From: Flavobacterium ichthyis
GTDB taxonomy: Bacteria; Bacteroidota; Bacteroidia; Flavobacteriales; Flavobacteriaceae
NCBI RefSeq assembly: GCF_009915155.1
Contig: NZ_JAABLM010000008.1
Span: forward strand, 62,001 to 126,000
DNA: 64,000 bases
Direction: 5' to 3'
A program made the position numbers and the translations under genes. A model generated the notes under the pieces. The model was given only the letters and a program-made list of their open reading frames with translations, had not been told where the DNA came from and did no database searches. This document shows, piece after piece, positions 14,380-24,344 of the stretch. Position 1 is the first letter of the stretch. Each line of letters begins with the position of its first letter.

Positions 14380-16887
14380 TTAATTGTTTTTCCCAATCGA
14401 AACCAGATTGGCAAAAAGTTTAAAAGCGCCTGGAACTCCAGCCGGAAGTTGCCTAAAAAAACTCAATCCGGTGTAAATATAATGTCCTTTTCCATATTTT
14501 GCTACCAATAAGCTCCCATCTTTTTGGTTTTCGCCGGGATCATTCATTCCTAAAATAGGTGTGAATTCATTTGCCCATTTTTCGGGAAAATATAAACCTC
14601 GTTCTTGAACCCAACCGTTAAAATCTTCAGAAGTTATTTTATTTGGACGATTTAAAATAGGATGCGTTGCGTTGAGAAACGAAACTTTAGCATTTTCATC
14701 TGTCACGCGAATAGACGAAAGAACCAACGGATAAGGCGAAAAATCAGGCACATTGAATCCTCGTCGTCCAGAGGTGTTGTACTGCACAATTAAATTTCCA
14801 CCGTTTTTTACGTATTCCAACAAATATTTTTGTTTAAACTGTAAATCAGCAACAACGTTATAAGCCCTGATTCCTAATACAATAGCATCAAAATCTTTTA
14901 AATTATTTTCAGTAATTTCATTAGGCTTAATGATGGTAACTTGATAACCAATTTGTTTTAGACTATTTGGAATTTCATCTCCGGCTCCTTCGATATAACC
15001 TACATTTTTTCCAGATTTTTTTATATTCATTCGCACAACTGAAGCTTTTGACGGCATCAGGATGCTTTGTTTGGGGATGTGATCGTATGCTATTTCTGTT
15101 AATGATTTTGTATAAATTTCATTACCGATCATAACTTTCGGGCTAATAATTCCAAGACTTTCAAAGTTTGGTGGCGTAATGGTAAACGAGAAATTTTTTT
15201 CGTCATTTTTCATTTCAATAGCAAAAGAAATTTCTGCTGGCGAAACTTTCCAGCTTTCCGGAACATTCAGCGAGATTCTTCCTTCTAAATTTGACTTTCC
15301 TGATTTTATTTTTACCAAAATTTCCTGAGATTCATTTGAAGAAAAAATCGTGACATCGTTGATAATTGTAGCCGAAACTTCTGGCAAAATTTCAAATTGT
15401 TGGTAAATTTCACCTTTTTCAGGATCGGTAAATTTATATTGAATGTTTTTGCTGATTTCTATCGGAACGTCGCAAATTTTAAGTTTCCAGGTTAAAAATG
15501 GATGCGGTGTTTCGGGCAAGCCAATTAATTTTTCTTCTGATACACGATACATCCCAACAGAACCATTTTCTCGCAACCAATAAGGAGTTGTTTCTTTAAA
15601 TTTAGCCGGGAGATTTATTGAAAATTGGTTCTTGATTGCTTGATTTTGAATTAATTTTTCGGGATTGTAATTTGCAAAAACTGGCTGATTGTTAAATAAA
15701 ATATTCTCAATAGTAATGTTTTGATTACTAGGATTTAAAACTTCTGTTTTTAAAGTAAAACTTCCATTAAAATTTACGGATGATTCCGTAGCGTTTGCCT
15801 CTAAAAATAATCCTGATGCAGCTAAAATGATGTCTTCGAGTTGCTGTTTTTTTAGTTCACGCCAGTGATTATCTTCTAACTTCAAAATGAGTTGGTAAGC
15901 CTCCAATAACTTTGGCAAATGCGTCGAAGGGTTTTTAAAATTGAAGTTTTTTTCTATATCATTTAAAATTTTCCCAATCGATTCACCACCATCAATTCTA
16001 GACCAGGTGGTATTAATTCCTTCAAAAAGATTGTTGCTTTTTGGTTTATCACCTTTCAAAAACTCGAGATATTCAATTTCGTCGCCGCGAGTTCCCATCG
16101 TTCCAAAACCTTGGCAACGGTGTTGGCTTCGGCTTAAAGCAGCGATTTCACCATTGCTTTTTCCCTTAATCCCAAAATAAACACCGGCATTTATAGCAAT
16201 CATATTAGATTTATCAGCGGCATTAAATTTTTCTTCTGAGCCATAAAACCACCAAGAAGTGTTGAAAAAAATATTTCGGGGTTGCCACGTTTTAAGGTTG
16301 TTGAGTTGTTCCGGGAATGCATTTTTTTGCGAAGCCAAATCAAAAGCTTCCATACTTAAAATCGCAGAAGCCGTGTGATGACCGTGAGTGGTTCCGGGCG
16401 ATCGATGGTCAAAACGGTTGATAATCACATCGGGACGGTATTTTCTTATCGCCAAAACCACATCATTCAATACTTGATTTTTGTCCCAAATAGAAAAAGT
16501 TTCGTTGGGTTCTTTAGAAAATCCGAAATCATTGGCTCGTGAAAAAATTTGTTCTCCACCATCAATTCTTCTGGCGGCAAGTAATTCTTGTGTACGTAAA
16601 ACGCCAAGATGTTCACGCAATTCCGAACCAATTAAATTTTGACCTCCATCACCACGAGTAAGTGATAAATAGGCAGTTCTCGCTTTAACTTCGTTAGCAA
16701 AATAGGAAATTAATTTAGTATTTTCGTCGTCTGGATGTGCGGCAACGTAAAGTACGGTTCCTAAAAAATTAAGTTTTTGTATTTCTTCAAAAATTTCTCC
16801 GGATGATAATTTTTTTGGCGTTTGACCGAGAATTATTTGTGTAAACAATAAAAAAAGGAGGAGCGTTTTATGGTGATATTTTTGCAT
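14380..16887 (-). CDS. PIG-L/LmbE family deacetylase with C-terminal extra domains
   Basis: 835 residues from the start used here, which gives a clean signal peptide (MQKYHHKTLLLFLLFTQIILGQ); an ATG 27 nt further upstream is possible. The N-terminal 250 residues are a GlcNAc-PI de-N-acetylase/LmbE domain with the zinc motifs AHPDDE and GHHTAS, plus TRGDGGQN. A beta-rich middle follows. The last 200 residues (VGYIEGAGDEIPNSL, VLGIRAYN, GGNLIVQYNT) look like a ThuA/amidotransferase-like domain. Secreted proteins of this build are presumed to deacetylate amino-sugar glycans; the substrate is unknown. First gene of the symporter operon. Confidence 0.87.
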   Translation of the reverse strand: MQKYHHKTLLLFLLFTQIILGQTPKKLSSGEIFEEIQKLNFLGTVLYVAAHPDDENTKLISYFANEVKARTAYLSLTRGDGGQNLIGSELREHLGVLRTQELLAARRIDGGEQIFSRANDFGFSKEPNETFSIWDKNQVLNDVVLAIRKYRPDVIINRFDHRSPGTTHGHHTASAILSMEAFDLASQKNAFPEQLNNLKTWQPRNIFFNTSWWFYGSEEKFNAADKSNMIAINAGVYFGIKGKSNGEIAALSRSQHRCQGFGTMGTRGDEIEYLEFLKGDKPKSNNLFEGINTTWSRIDGGESIGKILNDIEKNFNFKNPSTHLPKLLEAYQLILKLEDNHWRELKKQQLEDIILAASGLFLEANATESSVNFNGSFTLKTEVLNPSNQNITIENILFNNQPVFANYNPEKLIQNQAIKNQFSINLPAKFKETTPYWLRENGSVGMYRVSEEKLIGLPETPHPFLTWKLKICDVPIEISKNIQYKFTDPEKGEIYQQFEILPEVSATIINDVTIFSSNESQEILVKIKSGKSNLEGRISLNVPESWKVSPAEISFAIEMKNDEKNFSFTITPPNFESLGIISPKVMIGNEIYTKSLTEIAYDHIPKQSILMPSKASVVRMNIKKSGKNVGYIEGAGDEIPNSLKQIGYQVTIIKPNEITENNLKDFDAIVLGIRAYNVVADLQFKQKYLLEYVKNGGNLIVQYNTSGRRGFNVPDFSPYPLVLSSIRVTDENAKVSFLNATHPILNRPNKITSEDFNGWVQERGLYFPEKWANEFTPILGMNDPGENQKDGSLLVAKYGKGHYIYTGLSFFRQLPAGVPGAFKLFANLVSIGKNN

Positions 16888-16962
16888 TTTTAAATAAGAA
16901 TCGAATAGCTTCAAATATAATAATTATCGAAGAAATTTATTCTTATTTCTTATTAAAAGTAA

Positions 16963-16988
16963 AAAGGAAACCTTTTTAAGTTTCCTTT
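16963..16988 (-). terminator. Terminator after the 16993 gene
   Basis: Perfect 9-bp stem (AAAGGAAAC and complement), loop 8 nt. On the minus strand it is followed by a T-rich run. Confidence 0.7.
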
Positions 16989-16992
16989 ATAT

Positions 16993-17430
16993 TTAATCAT
17001 TTCTGTCGCGATTTTTAATTTTATCGTGGCGATATGTTTTTTGCTTTTTGTGGCGGACTTCTTGAATAATCACGTTTTTTGGATTGCCTCGATGGTATTT
17101 TACACGATGTCTGTTGAAATAATTGTATGGTCTGTTTCCGTTATAATCTGTAATCACCACTTTGTACCCGTTGTATAAATCGTAATTTCTATAGCGAATT
17201 GGTAAGTTTCTTGAACGTGTCCAACGACCATTTTTTATATAAATAAAATTGGACGTTTTAAGATCATAATAAGTTTGAATATCAGGAAGATAATAATAAT
17301 TTACATTTCGAAATCCCGCTAAACCCCAGTCTGGTCTTCCTCCAACATTTATATTAACTGAAACTTGCGCATTAGTTTCATTTGCTAATAACAGCAAAAA
17401 TAAAAACGAAAAGTATTGTAAGGTTTTCAT
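16993..17430 (-). CDS. Secreted basic protein of unknown function
   Basis: 145 residues with a signal peptide (MKTLQYFSFLFLLLLANETNAQ). The mature part is rich in Tyr, Asn and Arg, with the segment VNINVGGRPDWGLAGF directly after cleavage and a highly basic tail (HKKQKTYRHDKIKNRDRND). I recall similar small periplasmic proteins in flavobacteria but no assigned function. A monocistronic unit between two terminators. Confidence 0.75.
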   Translation of the reverse strand: MKTLQYFSFLFLLLLANETNAQVSVNINVGGRPDWGLAGFRNVNYYYLPDIQTYYDLKTSNFIYIKNGRWTRSRNLPIRYRNYDLYNGYKVVITDYNGNRPYNYFNRHRVKYHRGNPKNVIIQEVRHKKQKTYRHDKIKNRDRND

Positions 17431-17495
17431 AATTCTTTAGCATATTTTCAAGGAAATAGAGCCAAGAACTGTGCCAATCAGCTAATTATAAATAA

Positions 17496-17524
17496 AAAAA
17501 GAGGCTCTTACGGAACCTCTTTTT
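17496..17524 (-). terminator. Terminator of the uvrA-LOG operon
   Basis: 9-bp stem (AAAAAGAGG / CCTCTTTTT), 11-nt loop. Lies 13 nt after the stop of the 17537 gene on the minus strand. Confidence 0.8.
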
Positions 17525-17536
17525 AATTTTATCGTC

Positions 17537-18262
17537 TTAAAAGTTAGGACTAAGATTGTATTTTTTGTAGAAATTATCAAGGACTTCAAGAACTTCATCT
17601 TCATTGTCCACAATTTTAATTAAATCCATATCGCCAGGACTTACGTTAGCATATTTTTCAATCAATACAGTTTTTACCCAATCAATTAAACCGGCCCAAA
17701 AATCACGCCCAACCAAAATAATCGGGAATTTTCCAATTTTTTTGGTTTGAATTAATGTTACGGCTTCAAACAATTCATCTAATGTTCCAAAACCTCCTGG
17801 CATTACCACAAATCCTTGAGAATATTTAACGAACATTACTTTTCTCACGAAAAAATAATCGAAATTCAGGTTCTTGTCTTTATCGATGTATGGATTAAAA
17901 TGTTGTTCAAAAGGCAATTCGATATTTAAACCTACTGAAGTTCCGCCTCCGGAATGCGCTCCTTTATTTCCAGCTTCCATAATTCCGGGACCTCCACCAG
18001 TAATCACGCCATAACCAGCTTTACTGATTTTAAAGGCAATTTTTTCGGCTAAAAGGTAATATTTGTCGTCTGGTTTTGTTCTGGCAGAGCCAAAAATTGA
18101 AACACATGGACCGATTCTTCCCATGGTTTCGTAACCGTTTACAAATTCGGACATAATTTTAAAAATTGCCCAAGAATCATTTGTACGGATTTCTGCCCAC
18201 GTTTTTTGTTTAAAAACTTCTTGTATTTTGTCGTCTTCGTTTTCGAATGTAAGGTTTTTCAT
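17537..18262 (-). CDS. TIGR00730 / LOG family nucleotide phosphoribohydrolase
   Basis: 241 residues, Rossmann-like lysine-decarboxylase-like fold. The diagnostic motifs GGGPGIMEAGNKGA near residue 88 and PGGFGTLDELFEAVTLIQT near 155 are both present. LOG proteins hydrolyse nucleoside 5'-monophosphates at the N-glycosidic bond (cytokinin ribotides, or AMP and others in bacteria). It follows uvrA by 24 nt on the same strand and ends at the terminator at 17496. Confidence 0.87.
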   Translation of the reverse strand: MKNLTFENEDDKIQEVFKQKTWAEIRTNDSWAIFKIMSEFVNGYETMGRIGPCVSIFGSARTKPDDKYYLLAEKIAFKISKAGYGVITGGGPGIMEAGNKGAHSGGGTSVGLNIELPFEQHFNPYIDKDKNLNFDYFFVRKVMFVKYSQGFVVMPGGFGTLDELFEAVTLIQTKKIGKFPIILVGRDFWAGLIDWVKTVLIEKYANVSPGDMDLIKIVDNEDEVLEVLDNFYKKYNLSPNF

Positions 18263-18286
18263 CTTTCTTTAAAATTAATCAGCTTG

Positions 18287-21118
18287 CTAAGATAATTCTT
18301 TTTTAAGGAATTGAGCCGTATGACTTTTTTTATTTTTTGCAACTTCTTCGGGAGTTCCTGTGGCCACCACTTTTCCGCCACCTTTTCCTCCTTCGGGACC
18401 GATGTCAATAATGTAATCCGCTAGTTTGACTACGTCAAGATTATGTTCAATAATTAATACGGTATTGCCTTTATTTACTAATTTTTCTATCACTTCCATC
18501 AAAACGCGAATATCCTCAAAATGCAGTCCAGTTGTAGGTTCGTCTAGAATATAAAATGTATTTCCGGTATCTTTTTTAGAAAGTTCTCCGGCTAATTTAA
18601 TTCGCTGGGCTTCTCCTCCCGAAAGTGTTGTACTTTGTTGACCTAAGGTAATATATCCTAAACCAACGTCTTGCAAGGCTTTGACCTTTCTCAAAATTTT
18701 TGGAATATTTTCAAAAAATTCTACCGCTTCATCAACCGTCATATTCAATACGTCAGCAATCGATTTTCCCTTATATCTGATTTCTAATGTTTCACGATTG
18801 AAGCGTTTGCCTTGGCAGGTTTCACATTCAACATAAACATCCGGCAAGAAGCTCATTTCAATTGTTCGAACACCCGAACCTTCGCAAGTTTCACATCTTC
18901 CGCCAGAAACATTGAAACTAAAGCGTCCAGGTTTATAACCACGGATCATCGCCTCCGGAGTTTGTGTAAATAATTTCCGGATTTCAGAAAATACATCAGT
19001 GTAAGTTGCAGGATTTGAACGAGGTGTTCTACCTATTGGCGATTGGTCAATATCGATAACTTTGTCAATATTTTCTAACCCTTCAATTTTTTTGTAAGGT
19101 GCTGGCTTTTTAACACCATTAAAAAAATGTGCGTTTAAAATAGGGTAGAGGGTTTCATTAATCAATGTTGATTTTCCACTTCCAGAAACTCCAGTGACGC
19201 AAATCAATTTTCCAAGAGGAAATTCTACCGAAACATTTTTTAAATTATTGCCTGAAGCCCCTGATAATTTTAAAAATTTTCCGTTGCCTTCGCGTCTATT
19301 TTTCGGAACTTCAATCTGCATCTTTCCATTTAAGTAAGAAGCTGTAATGGTTTGTTCTTTAAGTAATTGCTTTGGAGTTCCTTTACTAATTATTTGTCCG
19401 CCAAATCGACCTGCTTTTGGCCCGATGTCGATTACGTAATCAGCTCTTTCAATCATGTCTTTGTCGTGTTCTACTACAATGACAGAATTACCGATGTCGC
19501 GCAATTGTTCAAGAGAATGAATTAATTTTTCATTATCACGTTGATGTAATCCAATGCTTGGCTCATCTAAAATATACAATACCCCAACTAATTGCGAACC
19601 AATTTGCGTAGCCAAACGGATGCGTTGTGCTTCGCCACCGGACAATGATTTTGAACTTCGATGTAAAGCCAAATAATTCAACCCAACATTTACCAAAAAG
19701 CGCAATCTGGACTTGATTTCTTTGACCACTTCCGAAGCAATTTTTTGTTGTTTTTCAGTCAAATGATTTTCGAGATCCGCAAACCAATCTGCTAAATCCG
19801 AAATATCCATTTGAGAAAGTTCGGCGATATTTTTACCGTTAACTCTAAAATAAAGTGATTCTTTTTTTAACCGTGAACCCTCACAAACCGGACATTTTAC
19901 TTCGTCCATAAATTCTTTTGCCCAACGTTTAATTGCCGTTGAACTGGTTTCTTCAAATTGATTGGCGATGAAATTAGAAATTCCTTCAAAGTCGATTTTA
20001 AAATTTCTTGTAACGCCAAGTGTTTGAGAAGTTACGTCAAATTTATCTTTGCCCCCAAACATGATTACGTCCATTGCTTCGGCGGAAATTTTTTCTATCG
20101 GATCGGTGATTTTGAAATTATATTTTTCACCAATTACTTCCAACTGCTTAAAAATCCACGAATTTTTATATTCTCCTAAAGGTGCAAAACCGCCTTTTTT
20201 GATAGACAATGTTGGGTCTGGAACAATTTTCTTCATGTTGATTTCATTCACCGTTCCCAAACCGTTGCAATTTTCGCAAGCGCCTTTTGGAGAGTTGAAA
20301 GAAAAATTATTAGGTTCCGGATTTGGATAAGAAATTCCAGAAGTTGGACACATTAGATTTCGGCTGAAATACCTGATTTCGTTGCTGTCGTGATCAATTA
20401 CCATCATGATTCCGTCGCCGTGATGCATTGCCGTTTTTATGGAATCCGTAAGGCGTTTGTCAGTTTCCGGAGATTCTTCTACTAACATTCTGTCTATTAC
20501 CGTTTCTATGTCATGGGTTTTGTAACGGTCAAGTTTCATACCTGGCGTGATTTCTTTGATCTCGCCGTTAATTCTCACTTTTAGAAATCCTTGCTTGGAA
20601 ATTTGTTCAAATAATTCGCGGTAATGACCTTTTCTTGCCCTGATGATTGGCGCTAAAATGTTGATTCTTTTTCCTTTAAAATTTTCAAAAATTAAATCTT
20701 TGATTTGATCATCGCTATAACTTACCATTTTTTCACCCGTAACATAACTGTATGCATCTCCACCACGGGCAAAAAGTAAACGGAGAAAATCGTAAATTTC
20801 GGTAATGGTTCCAACGGTAGAACGCGGACTTTTACTGGTAGTTTTTTGTTCAATGGCAATTACAGGCGAAAGTCCGTCAATTTTATCAACATCTGGACGT
20901 TCTAATCCTCCTAAAAATTGGCGTGCATAAGCCGAAAAAGTTTCAATGTAACGGCGTTGTCCTTCGGCATAAATGGTATCGAATGCTAAAGATGATTTTC
21001 CTGATCCAGATAAACCGGTAATGACCACTAATTTTTCTCGTGGTATCGAAACATCGATGTTTTTTAAATTATGGACGCGGGCGCCTAAAACTTCTATTGT
21101 ATTATCGTTGTGAGTCAT
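18287..21118 (-). CDS. uvrA: Excinuclease ABC subunit UvrA
   Basis: 943 residues from ATG 21118. Damage-recognition ATPase of nucleotide excision repair. Two ABC modules are present: Walker [10 protein letters not shown] near residue 34 and GVSGSGKST near 640, and signature LSGGEAQRI in both halves. Zinc modules appear as CPVCEGSRL near 410 and CETCEGSG...CETCQGKRF near 735-765. The start is set here because an upstream ATG at 21175 lies before the -7 box at 21137, and the protein then begins [20 protein letters not shown] as in homologues. Confidence 0.97.
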   Translation of the reverse strand: MTHNDNTIEVLGARVHNLKNIDVSIPREKLVVITGLSGSGKSSLAFDTIYAEGQRRYIETFSAYARQFLGGLERPDVDKIDGLSPVIAIEQKTTSKSPRSTVGTITEIYDFLRLLFARGGDAYSYVTGEKMVSYSDDQIKDLIFENFKGKRINILAPIIRARKGHYRELFEQISKQGFLKVRINGEIKEITPGMKLDRYKTHDIETVIDRMLVEESPETDKRLTDSIKTAMHHGDGIMMVIDHDSNEIRYFSRNLMCPTSGISYPNPEPNNFSFNSPKGACENCNGLGTVNEINMKKIVPDPTLSIKKGGFAPLGEYKNSWIFKQLEVIGEKYNFKITDPIEKISAEAMDVIMFGGKDKFDVTSQTLGVTRNFKIDFEGISNFIANQFEETSSTAIKRWAKEFMDEVKCPVCEGSRLKKESLYFRVNGKNIAELSQMDISDLADWFADLENHLTEKQQKIASEVVKEIKSRLRFLVNVGLNYLALHRSSKSLSGGEAQRIRLATQIGSQLVGVLYILDEPSIGLHQRDNEKLIHSLEQLRDIGNSVIVVEHDKDMIERADYVIDIGPKAGRFGGQIISKGTPKQLLKEQTITASYLNGKMQIEVPKNRREGNGKFLKLSGASGNNLKNVSVEFPLGKLICVTGVSGSGKSTLINETLYPILNAHFFNGVKKPAPYKKIEGLENIDKVIDIDQSPIGRTPRSNPATYTDVFSEIRKLFTQTPEAMIRGYKPGRFSFNVSGGRCETCEGSGVRTIEMSFLPDVYVECETCQGKRFNRETLEIRYKGKSIADVLNMTVDEAVEFFENIPKILRKVKALQDVGLGYITLGQQSTTLSGGEAQRIKLAGELSKKDTGNTFYILDEPTTGLHFEDIRVLMEVIEKLVNKGNTVLIIEHNLDVVKLADYIIDIGPEGGKGGGKVVATGTPEEVAKNKKSHTAQFLKKELS

Positions 21119-21136
21119 GTAATTTTTTAGAAACCG

Positions 21137-21144
21137 CAAAGGTA
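21137..21144 (-). promoter_or_regulatory. -7 box of uvrA
   Basis: TACCTTTG on the minus strand fits TAnnTTTG, 19 nt before ATG 21118. This box decides the start: transcripts from it cannot include the upstream ATG at 21175. Confidence 0.55.
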
Positions 21145-21222
21145 CAATTTTGTTCCGAAAGCTAAAACGAAACAAGGGTTTGCATCTTACTGATTTATGC
21201 TAAATTTTTGCCAAGAAATAAC

Positions 21223-21438
21223 TTATGGTTGGTCTTCTCTTTTACTATCTGAGGCCAATCTGCCGTTGAGATTTTTTTGATTTTCGGTTGAATTTTCGCC
21301 TTGACTGTTGTTTTTTGTTACACCAGAATTTTTGCCTGTATCAAGATGTTCTTCTGCGGGTTTATTACGGTCCTTCATCTTTTTTTGCGAATCTTCAGTG
21401 GAAACTTTTGGAGCTGGAGTTTGATTATCTTTTGCCAT
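21223..21438 (-). CDS. Small hydrophilic, probably disordered protein
   Basis: 71 residues starting MAKDNQTPAPKVSTEDSQKK. Almost no hydrophobic residues; rich in Lys, Asp, Asn, Ser and Gln, ending LASDSKREDQP. No fold is predicted by eye. The frame runs 21 residues further upstream, but that part is hydrophobic and unlike the rest, so the internal ATG is preferred. It resembles in style, not in alignment, the small charged proteins near 41 kb. Function unknown; a stress-related role is only a guess. Confidence 0.6.
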   Translation of the reverse strand: MAKDNQTPAPKVSTEDSQKKMKDRNKPAEEHLDTGKNSGVTKNNSQGENSTENQKNLNGRLASDSKREDQP

Positions 21439-21566
21439 CACTTTTTTTTTTAATATAAATTTAGGCGAAAGAAAGCAGAAAATTTTTATAGAATTATGCA
21501 AATTTTTTACGGTTTTCGGAAAGGTTTTTTCCCTTTGTGGGAACTGTCGATTATCAAAATGCCAGA

Positions 21567-21717
21567 AAAATCCTGATTAACCCCGTCCCGAAGCCTCTGG
21601 AGAGGTAAAGTAGCCTTTTGGGTTGATTACCCGGATTTAAAACCGAGGTAATCGACGAAAAGCTACTGCCGAAAGCAGGAATTGCGATGGCTGAAAATGC
21701 CCGAAACATTCGTTTCT
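21567..21717. repeat. Dispersed structured repeat, copy R1
   Basis: Contains a nested hairpin: outer arms AGTAGC and GCTACT around TTTT/AAAA, and an inner 10-bp stem (21622-21631 with 21647-21656, one G-T). Downstream is GCCGAAAGCAGGA and AAATGCCCGAAA, shared with copy R2 at 38.6 kb. It lies in the gap before the ClC gene end; no coding frame was found here. Confidence 0.6.
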
Positions 21718-21732
21718 GATAAAAAATAAAAT

Positions 21733-23553
21733 TTATTCGATGACCATTTCCCGTAGTTTTTTTCGGTAGGTTTCAAGTAAATCGGTTTTATAAATGAACC
21801 CATGAAACGTACCGTTTTTTAGTACGGGAAGTTGTGTGAGGTACGAATTTTCAAACATTTCCATAACGGTTTCGATACTTTCGTCGTAAGAAATAGTTAC
21901 TGGGTTGGTTTGCATTATTTCTTCGATTGAAGTATATTTTGTTCGGAAGCTGTTGAAAATTATGGGTTTTAAATGTTCCATGGTGATAAGGCCTATAAGT
22001 TGATTTTGGTCATTTACCACCGGAAAAATATCTTGTTTGGAATTAGTAAGATGTTCCAGTATTTTTTCAATTTTATCCGAAATTTTGATGGTGTTATAAT
22101 GGGTGTTGATATGTTGTAAAATATCGATTGCCGAAAGGATATTTTTGTCTTTATCGCTGGTAAAAACATCGCCTTTATCCGCCAAATGCTTAATATCCAT
22201 AGAATGTGGTTCGAGTTGTTTAGAAACCGCAAAACTAATAGAAGAGACAATCATTAAGGGAACCATTAATCCGTAACCTCCTGTAATTTCACCTATTAAG
22301 AAAATTGCGGTAAGTGGTGCGTGAAAAAGTCCGGCCAAGATTCCTGCCATTCCCACGATGGTAAAATTACCTACGGGAAGTGGTTTAGTGATTCCTAATA
22401 AATTAATAAATTTTGCCGTAAAAAAGCCTAGATATGAACCCACAAAAAGGGAAGGAGCAAAGTTACCACCGTTACCGCCACTTCCGAGCGTTAATGCCGT
22501 TGCGAAAACTTTGAGCATCATGGTAATCCCAACAAAAGCAAGTAGAATCCATTCATTACTTTTATGTTCGTCAAGTAGTGTATTATCTAAAATTTGTTGT
22601 GGATTAGAGTTTGAAAGCGCTTTAATACTTTCGTAACCTTCGCCGAAAAGTGTCGGGAAAAAGAAAATTAAAATGGCTAAAATGGAGGCACCAAATAGTG
22701 CTTTTTTGTATGGTGCATTTTTTATTTTGGAAAAATAATGTTCGATTTTTTGAAAATTTCTGGCGTGGTAAACCGATACAAATCCGGCGAGAATTCCTAA
22801 TAAAACATAAACCGGAATGTTATGATAATCAAATGTTTGCTGTTCTTTAAATGAGAGTAAAACATCTTCGTTTAAAACTATGGTCGATACCAAAGCTCCG
22901 GTTGCCGCGGAAATCATAATGGGGATGAAAGCCGTAATGGCAACATCTGTCAAAACCACTTCAATGGCAAATAATACACCGGCAATTGGAGCGTTAAAAG
23001 CTGCGGCAATTCCAGAAGAAACGCCACAAGCAAGTAATAAAATTCTATCTTTTTTTGACAGTTTATATTTTTGGGCAAAATTAGATCCAAATGCAGCTCC
23101 GGTGATGGTGATGGGACTTTCTAATCCTGCTGAACCACCTAAACCTACGGTTAATGAGCTGGTGATAATTTGCGCATACATTTGTTTTCTTGGCAAAATT
23201 CCTCCTTTTTTGGCAACCGCATATAAAATTCTGGAACTTCCTTTTTCAAGACTACCATCTAATAAATTTTTAATAACAAAAACCGTTAGTAAAATTCCAA
23301 CAATTGGCAGGATACTATTGATGTATGGCAATTTTAAATATCCGTTTACATAATTTGCCAAAATAAAAACGCTGTGGGCAAATCCTTTTAAGACGATTAC
23401 AGCAAACGAACAAGAAATAGCCACGACAACACAAGAAAGGTATAAAAAATGACGTTCTGAAAGAAAATCTTTTCCGATAAATAATAAGGCTTCAAATTTT
23501 TTGAAGTTTCGTCTTAGAAATAGTAAAAAGCGGGACGATTTTTTGGGTTGCAT
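21733..23553 (-). CDS. ClC family chloride channel/transporter with CBS domains
   Basis: 606 residues. About 10-12 membrane helices span residues 30-440, with the selectivity motifs GLGGSAGLESPITI near 135-148 (Glu at the gating position) and GSGGNGGNFAPSLFVG near 355-370. A C-terminal CBS pair (residues 450-600) includes VVNDQNQLIGLITMEHL and IMQTNPVTISYDESIETVMEMF. Whether it is a channel or an H+/Cl- exchanger is not decided by eye; the gating Glu fits an exchanger. Monocistronic, with a -7 box at 23593. Confidence 0.92.
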   Translation of the reverse strand: MQPKKSSRFLLFLRRNFKKFEALLFIGKDFLSERHFLYLSCVVVAISCSFAVIVLKGFAHSVFILANYVNGYLKLPYINSILPIVGILLTVFVIKNLLDGSLEKGSSRILYAVAKKGGILPRKQMYAQIITSSLTVGLGGSAGLESPITITGAAFGSNFAQKYKLSKKDRILLLACGVSSGIAAAFNAPIAGVLFAIEVVLTDVAITAFIPIMISAATGALVSTIVLNEDVLLSFKEQQTFDYHNIPVYVLLGILAGFVSVYHARNFQKIEHYFSKIKNAPYKKALFGASILAILIFFFPTLFGEGYESIKALSNSNPQQILDNTLLDEHKSNEWILLAFVGITMMLKVFATALTLGSGGNGGNFAPSLFVGSYLGFFTAKFINLLGITKPLPVGNFTIVGMAGILAGLFHAPLTAIFLIGEITGGYGLMVPLMIVSSISFAVSKQLEPHSMDIKHLADKGDVFTSDKDKNILSAIDILQHINTHYNTIKISDKIEKILEHLTNSKQDIFPVVNDQNQLIGLITMEHLKPIIFNSFRTKYTSIEEIMQTNPVTISYDESIETVMEMFENSYLTQLPVLKNGTFHGFIYKTDLLETYRKKLREMVIE

Positions 23554-23592
23554 CGAAAAAAATTAAATAATATTGAAGTAAAATCAGCATTG

Positions 23593-23600
23593 CAAAAGTA
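23593..23600 (-). promoter_or_regulatory. -7 box of the ClC gene
   Basis: TACTTTTG on the minus strand matches TAnnTTTG, about 40 nt before the start codon. The -33 position is not clear. Confidence 0.4.
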
Positions 23601-23631
23601 CATTTTTGCAAAAAATTGACCTTACAAAAAG

Positions 23632-24216
23632 TTATATTTTTTGAAGTTCAGTTTTACAAAATATTCTTATTTCTTCGAAAAACTGAGTAAATTCTGTTTC
23701 AAATTCTTTGTAAAATAATTTCAGTTCACTAACAGATTTACCCATTTTAGATTTAAACTTTGTTCGATGGTCCATTTGTGTCAATGTTTTTTCAACGCCT
23801 TCAATGAATTGATAGTTGTAGAGCCAATTTCCTTCAATCATGTATGGTATCATGTTGAGGGTTTTAAGATTCAAATCATTTTGGTGGTTTAGCAGATTTT
23901 GGTAAAAACTTAAAGCAAAATCATTCAGCTTTTCTCTGCTGTATTTTTTGAAATTTTTGGCTAAAAAATGATCGTAAAATACATCTACAATGATTCCTGA
24001 AAAGTGACCGTAATTTTCGTGAAGCCTGTGTTTACTTTGCCTAAAAATAGGATGAGCATCTGTAAACGTGTCAATTTTTCGGTGGAGTAAAATGCCTTTC
24101 TGGATGTCTTTTGGGTAATTTAAATAATCTTTTCCGCGAATGCCATCGGCCATAATGCCGCCAATTTGTATCTGAGGATTTTTTCCGGAAAGGTAAATAT
24201 GTGCCAAAAAATTCAT
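23632..24216 (-). CDS. acpH: Acyl carrier protein phosphodiesterase (AcpH/DUF479 family)
   Basis: 194 residues beginning MNFLAHIYLS. Motifs of the HD-like phosphodiesterase AcpH are visible: GGIMADGIRGKD near residue 20, GILLHRKIDTFTDAHPIFRQS near 41-62, and GHFSGIIVDVFYDHFLAKNF near 70-90 with the metal-site His and Asp. The enzyme removes the 4'-phosphopantetheine arm from acyl carrier protein. The start is placed at the second ATG (three codons in), which gives the usual N-terminus and a more normal leader after the -7 box at 24237. Confidence 0.87.
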   Translation of the reverse strand: MNFLAHIYLSGKNPQIQIGGIMADGIRGKDYLNYPKDIQKGILLHRKIDTFTDAHPIFRQSKHRLHENYGHFSGIIVDVFYDHFLAKNFKKYSREKLNDFALSFYQNLLNHQNDLNLKTLNMIPYMIEGNWLYNYQFIEGVEKTLTQMDHRTKFKSKMGKSVSELKLFYKEFETEFTQFFEEIRIFCKTELQKI

Positions 24217-24236
24217 TGCAAACATTTTGATTTTTT

Positions 24237-24244
24237 CAAAGATA
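24237..24244 (-). promoter_or_regulatory. -7 box of acpH
   Basis: TATCTTTG on the minus strand fits TAnnTTTG, 20 nt before ATG 24216. Confidence 0.45.
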
Positions 24245-24298
24245 ACGAAGAATTGTGGGACTGTTAAATTTTTTTCAAATAGTAAAAGTCCAACTTTG

Positions 24299-24306
24299 TA
24301 TATTTG
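24299..24306 (+). promoter_or_regulatory. -7 box of glmM
   Basis: TATATTTG fits TAnnTTTG, 38 nt before the glmM start codon. No TTG is seen at the -33 position. Confidence 0.5.
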
Positions 24307-24344
24307 TCAGAATTACGATCCGAAAATTAATATAATAAATTACG